Source of the DNA: Haloterrigena salifodinae
GTDB lineage: Archaea > Halobacteriota > Halobacteria > Halobacteriales > Natrialbaceae
Assembly: GCF_003977755.1 (NCBI RefSeq)
Contig: NZ_RQWN01000002.1
Location: 992,001 to 1,056,000, forward strand
DNA length: 64,000 bases
Direction: 5' to 3'
The stretch's first letter is position 1. Every line of letters begins with the position of its first letter. A program made the translations under genes and the position numbers. The notes below the pieces were generated by a model. The model was not told the DNA's origin, made no database searches, and was given only the letters and a program-made list of their open reading frames with translations. Of this stretch, positions 61,429 through 64,000 are shown one piece after another.

Positions 61429-62859
61429 ATGAGTTCCGATCAAGACCACCTAAAAGAGACAGACACTGAGGCCCGGTTCGAGTTCAAGAAAGAGGAGAAC
61501 TCCGCGGTCAAATCCGACAAAGGCCTGACCGAGGAGGTCATCCGCATGATCTCCGAAGACAAGGACGAGCCCGACTGGATGCTCGAGCGACGCCTCCGCG
61601 CGCTCGAGCAGTACCAAAACATGCCGATGCCGTCGGACTGGCCCGGCATGCCGGACCTCTCCGAACTGGATGTCGAGGAGATCATCCCCTACATCCGCCC
61701 AGACGTCGACAAGCGCGAAGGCGTTGACGACTGGACGGAGCTGCCCGACGAGATCAAGGACACGTTCGACAAACTGGGCATTCCGGAAGCCGAGAAGAAC
61801 GCCCTCTCGGGCGTCGGCGCCCAGTACGAGTCCGAAGTCGTCTACCAGAACATGCAGGAGCAGTGGGAGGAGAAAGGCGTCATCTTCTGTAACATGGATG
61901 AGGCCGTCCGGGAGCACCCCGAGCTCGTCAAAGAGCACTTCATGACGACCTGCGTGCCGCCGAGCGACAACAAGTTCGCCGCGCTGCACGGGGCCGTCTG
62001 GTCCGGCGGGTCGTTCGTCTACGTTCCAGAAGACGTCACCGTCGAGATGCCCGTTCAGGCCTACTTCCGCATGAACTCGGAAGGGATGGGGCAGTTCGAG
62101 CACACGCTCATCATCGCCGAGGAAGGCTCCGAGGTCCACTACATCGAGGGCTGTTCCGCGCCCAAATACGGGACCCACAACCTCCACTCCGGCGGCGTCG
62201 AGGTCTTCGTGGGCGAGGACGCTCACGTTCAGTACTCGACCGTGCAGAACTGGTCGAAGAACACCTTCAACCTGAACACCAAGCGTGCCATCTGCGAGGA
62301 GAACGGCACGATGGAGTGGGTTTCGGGCAGCATGGGCTCGAAAGTGACCATGCTCTACCCGTGTACCATCCTCAAGGGTCGCGGCTCGACCGACACCCAT
62401 ATCACCATCGCCCTAGCGGGCGAGGGCCAGGACATCGACACCGGCGCGAAGGTCTACCACAACGCGCCCGACACGAGCTCGACCATCGAGTCCAAGTCGA
62501 TCTCCAAGGACGGCGGCCGCACCAACTACCGCGGCCTCGTCCACATCGCCGACGGTGCCGAGAACGCCTCGACCGCCGTCGAGTGTGACGCCCTGATGTT
62601 CGACAACGAGTCGACCTCGGACACCATGCCGTACATGGAGATCGAGGAGTCGAAGGTCGACGTCGCTCACGAGGCGACCGTCGGCAAGATCGGTGATGAA
62701 GATATCTTCTACCTCCAGTCGCGCGGACTGGACGACGACGACGCCAAGAAGATGATCGTCGCCGGCTTCATCGAGCCGATCACGGAGGAACTGCCGATCG
62801 AATATGCGGTCGAACTCAACCGCCTCATCGAACTCGAGATGGAGGGTAGCCTCGGATAA
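61429..62859 (+). CDS. sufB: Fe-S cluster scaffold protein SufB
   Basis: Protein of 476 residues. KLGIPEAEKNALSGVGAQYE, NKFAALHGAVWSGGSFVYVP and GSKVTMLYPCTILKGRGSTD are SufB family blocks; the beta-helix core runs from about 160 to 430. SufB holds the nascent Fe-S cluster in the SufBC2D complex. It lies between sufC and sufD on the same strand and is surely co-transcribed with sufD, whose ATG comes one base after this stop. Confidence 0.95.
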   Translation: MSSDQDHLKETDTEARFEFKKEENSAVKSDKGLTEEVIRMISEDKDEPDWMLERRLRALEQYQNMPMPSDWPGMPDLSELDVEEIIPYIRPDVDKREGVDDWTELPDEIKDTFDKLGIPEAEKNALSGVGAQYESEVVYQNMQEQWEEKGVIFCNMDEAVREHPELVKEHFMTTCVPPSDNKFAALHGAVWSGGSFVYVPEDVTVEMPVQAYFRMNSEGMGQFEHTLIIAEEGSEVHYIEGCSAPKYGTHNLHSGGVEVFVGEDAHVQYSTVQNWSKNTFNLNTKRAICEENGTMEWVSGSMGSKVTMLYPCTILKGRGSTDTHITIALAGEGQDIDTGAKVYHNAPDTSSTIESKSISKDGGRTNYRGLVHIADGAENASTAVECDALMFDNESTSDTMPYMEIEESKVDVAHEATVGKIGDEDIFYLQSRGLDDDDAKKMIVAGFIEPITEELPIEYAVELNRLIELEMEGSLG

Positions 62860-62860
62860 T

Positions 62861-64000
62861 ATGAGCGCAGGAACACAGGTACACGCCAATCTAACGGAAG
62901 AACAGGTGCGCGAAATCAGCGGCGACCTCGACGAGCCCGAGTGGCTCCTCGAGACCCGTCTCGAGGCCCTCGAGGCGCTCGAAGAGCTCGACATGCCGGA
63001 CGTCATTCGGACGCCGGGTCGGGACTGGACGAATCTCTACGAACTCGACTTCGAGTCGCTGGTGGATCCGCTGAACGCGGCCGAGGACAAGGATCAAGTT
63101 GGTCCCGAGGAAGCCGACGTGCTCTCGTGGACTGATGCCGTCGATGAGCACGAAGAGCTCCTCAAGGAGCACTTCGGTAGCATCGTCGATCCCCAGGAGA
63201 ACTACCTAACGGCGCTCTCGACGGCGCTGTTTAGCACCGGGACGGTCATCTACGTCCCCGAAGGCGTCGACGCCGAGGACGTGACCATCCGGACCGAGCA
63301 GAACTCCCGCTCGCTGTTCAACTACACGCTCGTCGTCACCGAGGAGTCGTCCTCGGTCACGATCTTAGAGCGACAGTCGACCGGCGAGGAAGCCGAGGAG
63401 CAGTACTACAGCGGCGTCGTCGAAGTCGCCGCCGGCGAGAACAGCTACGTCCAGTACGGCAGCCTTCAAAATCTCTCGGAGGAGGCCTACAACTTCACCG
63501 TCAAGCGCGGCGTCGCCGACACCTACGCCACGATCGATTGGATCGAGGGCAACCTCGGAACGCAGCTAACCAAAACCGAGGTCTCGACGACGCTCAGCGG
63601 CGACTCCTCGGAGACCCAGATCGTCGGTGCCTTCTACGGTCACAACGACCAGCACTTCGATCTCGACGCGAAGGTCTGGCACCGCGCCGAGCACACGACC
63701 GCCGACCTCGTCACCCGCGGCGTCACCGACGACGTCGCCCGCTCGGTCTACGAGGGCGTCCAGGACGTCGGCGCCGACGCGTGGGACACCAGCTCCTACC
63801 AGCGCGAGAACACGCTCATGCTCAGCGACGAGAGCGAGGCCGACGCCTCCCCGAAGCTGATCATCAACAACCACGACACCGAGGCCAGCCACTCCGCAAC
63901 GGTCGGCCAGATCGACCAGGAGGACCTGTTCTACATGACCTCCCGCGGTGTCGACCCCCGCGCGGCCCGCAACATGCTCGTTGAGGGCTTCTTCGTGCCC
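62861..64000 (+). CDS. sufD: Fe-S cluster assembly protein SufD, 3' end cut by the window
   Basis: The first 380 residues of SufD are present and the gene runs off the window in frame. LSTALFSTGTVIYVPEGVDA, QYGSLQNLSEEAYNFTVKRG and GQIDQEDLFYMTSRGVDPRA mark the family, paralogous to SufB. SufD pairs with SufB and helps iron entry. The gap to sufB is a single base. Confidence 0.93.
   Translation, partial: MSAGTQVHANLTEEQVREISGDLDEPEWLLETRLEALEALEELDMPDVIRTPGRDWTNLYELDFESLVDPLNAAEDKDQVGPEEADVLSWTDAVDEHEELLKEHFGSIVDPQENYLTALSTALFSTGTVIYVPEGVDAEDVTIRTEQNSRSLFNYTLVVTEESSSVTILERQSTGEEAEEQYYSGVVEVAAGENSYVQYGSLQNLSEEAYNFTVKRGVADTYATIDWIEGNLGTQLTKTEVSTTLSGDSSETQIVGAFYGHNDQHFDLDAKVWHRAEHTTADLVTRGVTDDVARSVYEGVQDVGADAWDTSSYQRENTLMLSDESEADASPKLIINNHDTEASHSATVGQIDQEDLFYMTSRGVDPRAARNMLVEGFFVP

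Overview
The window is a gene-dense stretch of a haloarchaeal chromosome, most like a Natrinema/Haloterrigena-type member of Natrialbales (genus inferred from protein style, not proven). The grounds are high GC, very acidic proteins, abundant CTCGAG, Tat/lipobox leaders, TATA-like boxes about 25-35 bases before leaderless starts, and archaeal hallmark genes: proteasome-activating nucleotidase, family B DNA polymerase, prefoldin beta, RNA polymerase subunit P, KEOPS Pcc1, Mre11-Rad50, TruD and Pth2. No rRNA, tRNA, CRISPR array or intact insertion sequence was seen.

Layout. 1-8.1 kb: the end of an AcoX/NAD-kinase-like gene, a lipoyl E2-like protein with a degenerate active site, an alpha/beta hydrolase, the two-subunit 2-oxoacid:ferredoxin oxidoreductase (porAB type), a lipoprotein and a small membrane protein. 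8.2-16.1 kb: an Lrp regulator, an SRPBCC protein, a NosL-like copper lipoprotein, a DMT transporter, a small winged-helix protein, a soluble PAS-containing chemotaxis transducer, a methyltransferase, a TlpA-like thioredoxin and TrkA. 16.2-29.1 kb: a giant HEAT-repeat/PQQ-propeller protein, topoisomerase I with a Z-DNA-prone upstream region, a large exported GH97 glycosidase and a MATE transporter. 29.5-36.3 kb: Thi4, a 7TM sensor kinase, a metallopeptidase-like protein without HExxH, a hotdog thioesterase, a methyltransferase coupled to the thiamine regulator ThiR, and dCTP deaminase. 36.5-43.7 kb: a protein of unknown family, Pth2, TruD, small membrane and zinc-ribbon proteins, SurE and a DUF2103 protein.

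43.8-50.3 kb: a core information-processing cluster (a cysteine-free L37Ae, RpoP, Pcc1, then two membrane/lipoprotein genes, then prefoldin beta and a DUF3194 protein), GMP synthase glutaminase subunit, two very short genes, PAN and a winged-helix regulator. 50.3-55.6 kb: a gene-free stretch with an inverted pair of an interspersed repeat (a third copy lies at 35.6 kb), then mre11-rad50. 55.7-64 kb: small proteins, an intein-free polB, a lower-GC HNH endonuclease gene behind a long hairpin, and sufC-sufB-sufD, cut by the window end.

How the genes work together: ThiR probably controls thi4, 5 kb away. PorAB needs thiamine diphosphate and Fe-S clusters, so thi4 and suf both supply it. polB, mre11-rad50 and topA are genome maintenance; rpl37ae, rpoP, pcc1, pth2 and truD serve transcription and translation. 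The best leads are the HNH/hairpin insertion beside polB, the inverted interspersed repeats, the zinc-finger-less L37Ae, the E2 protein without its catalytic His/Asp, and the archaemetzincin-like protein that keeps the cysteine motif but has no HExxH.
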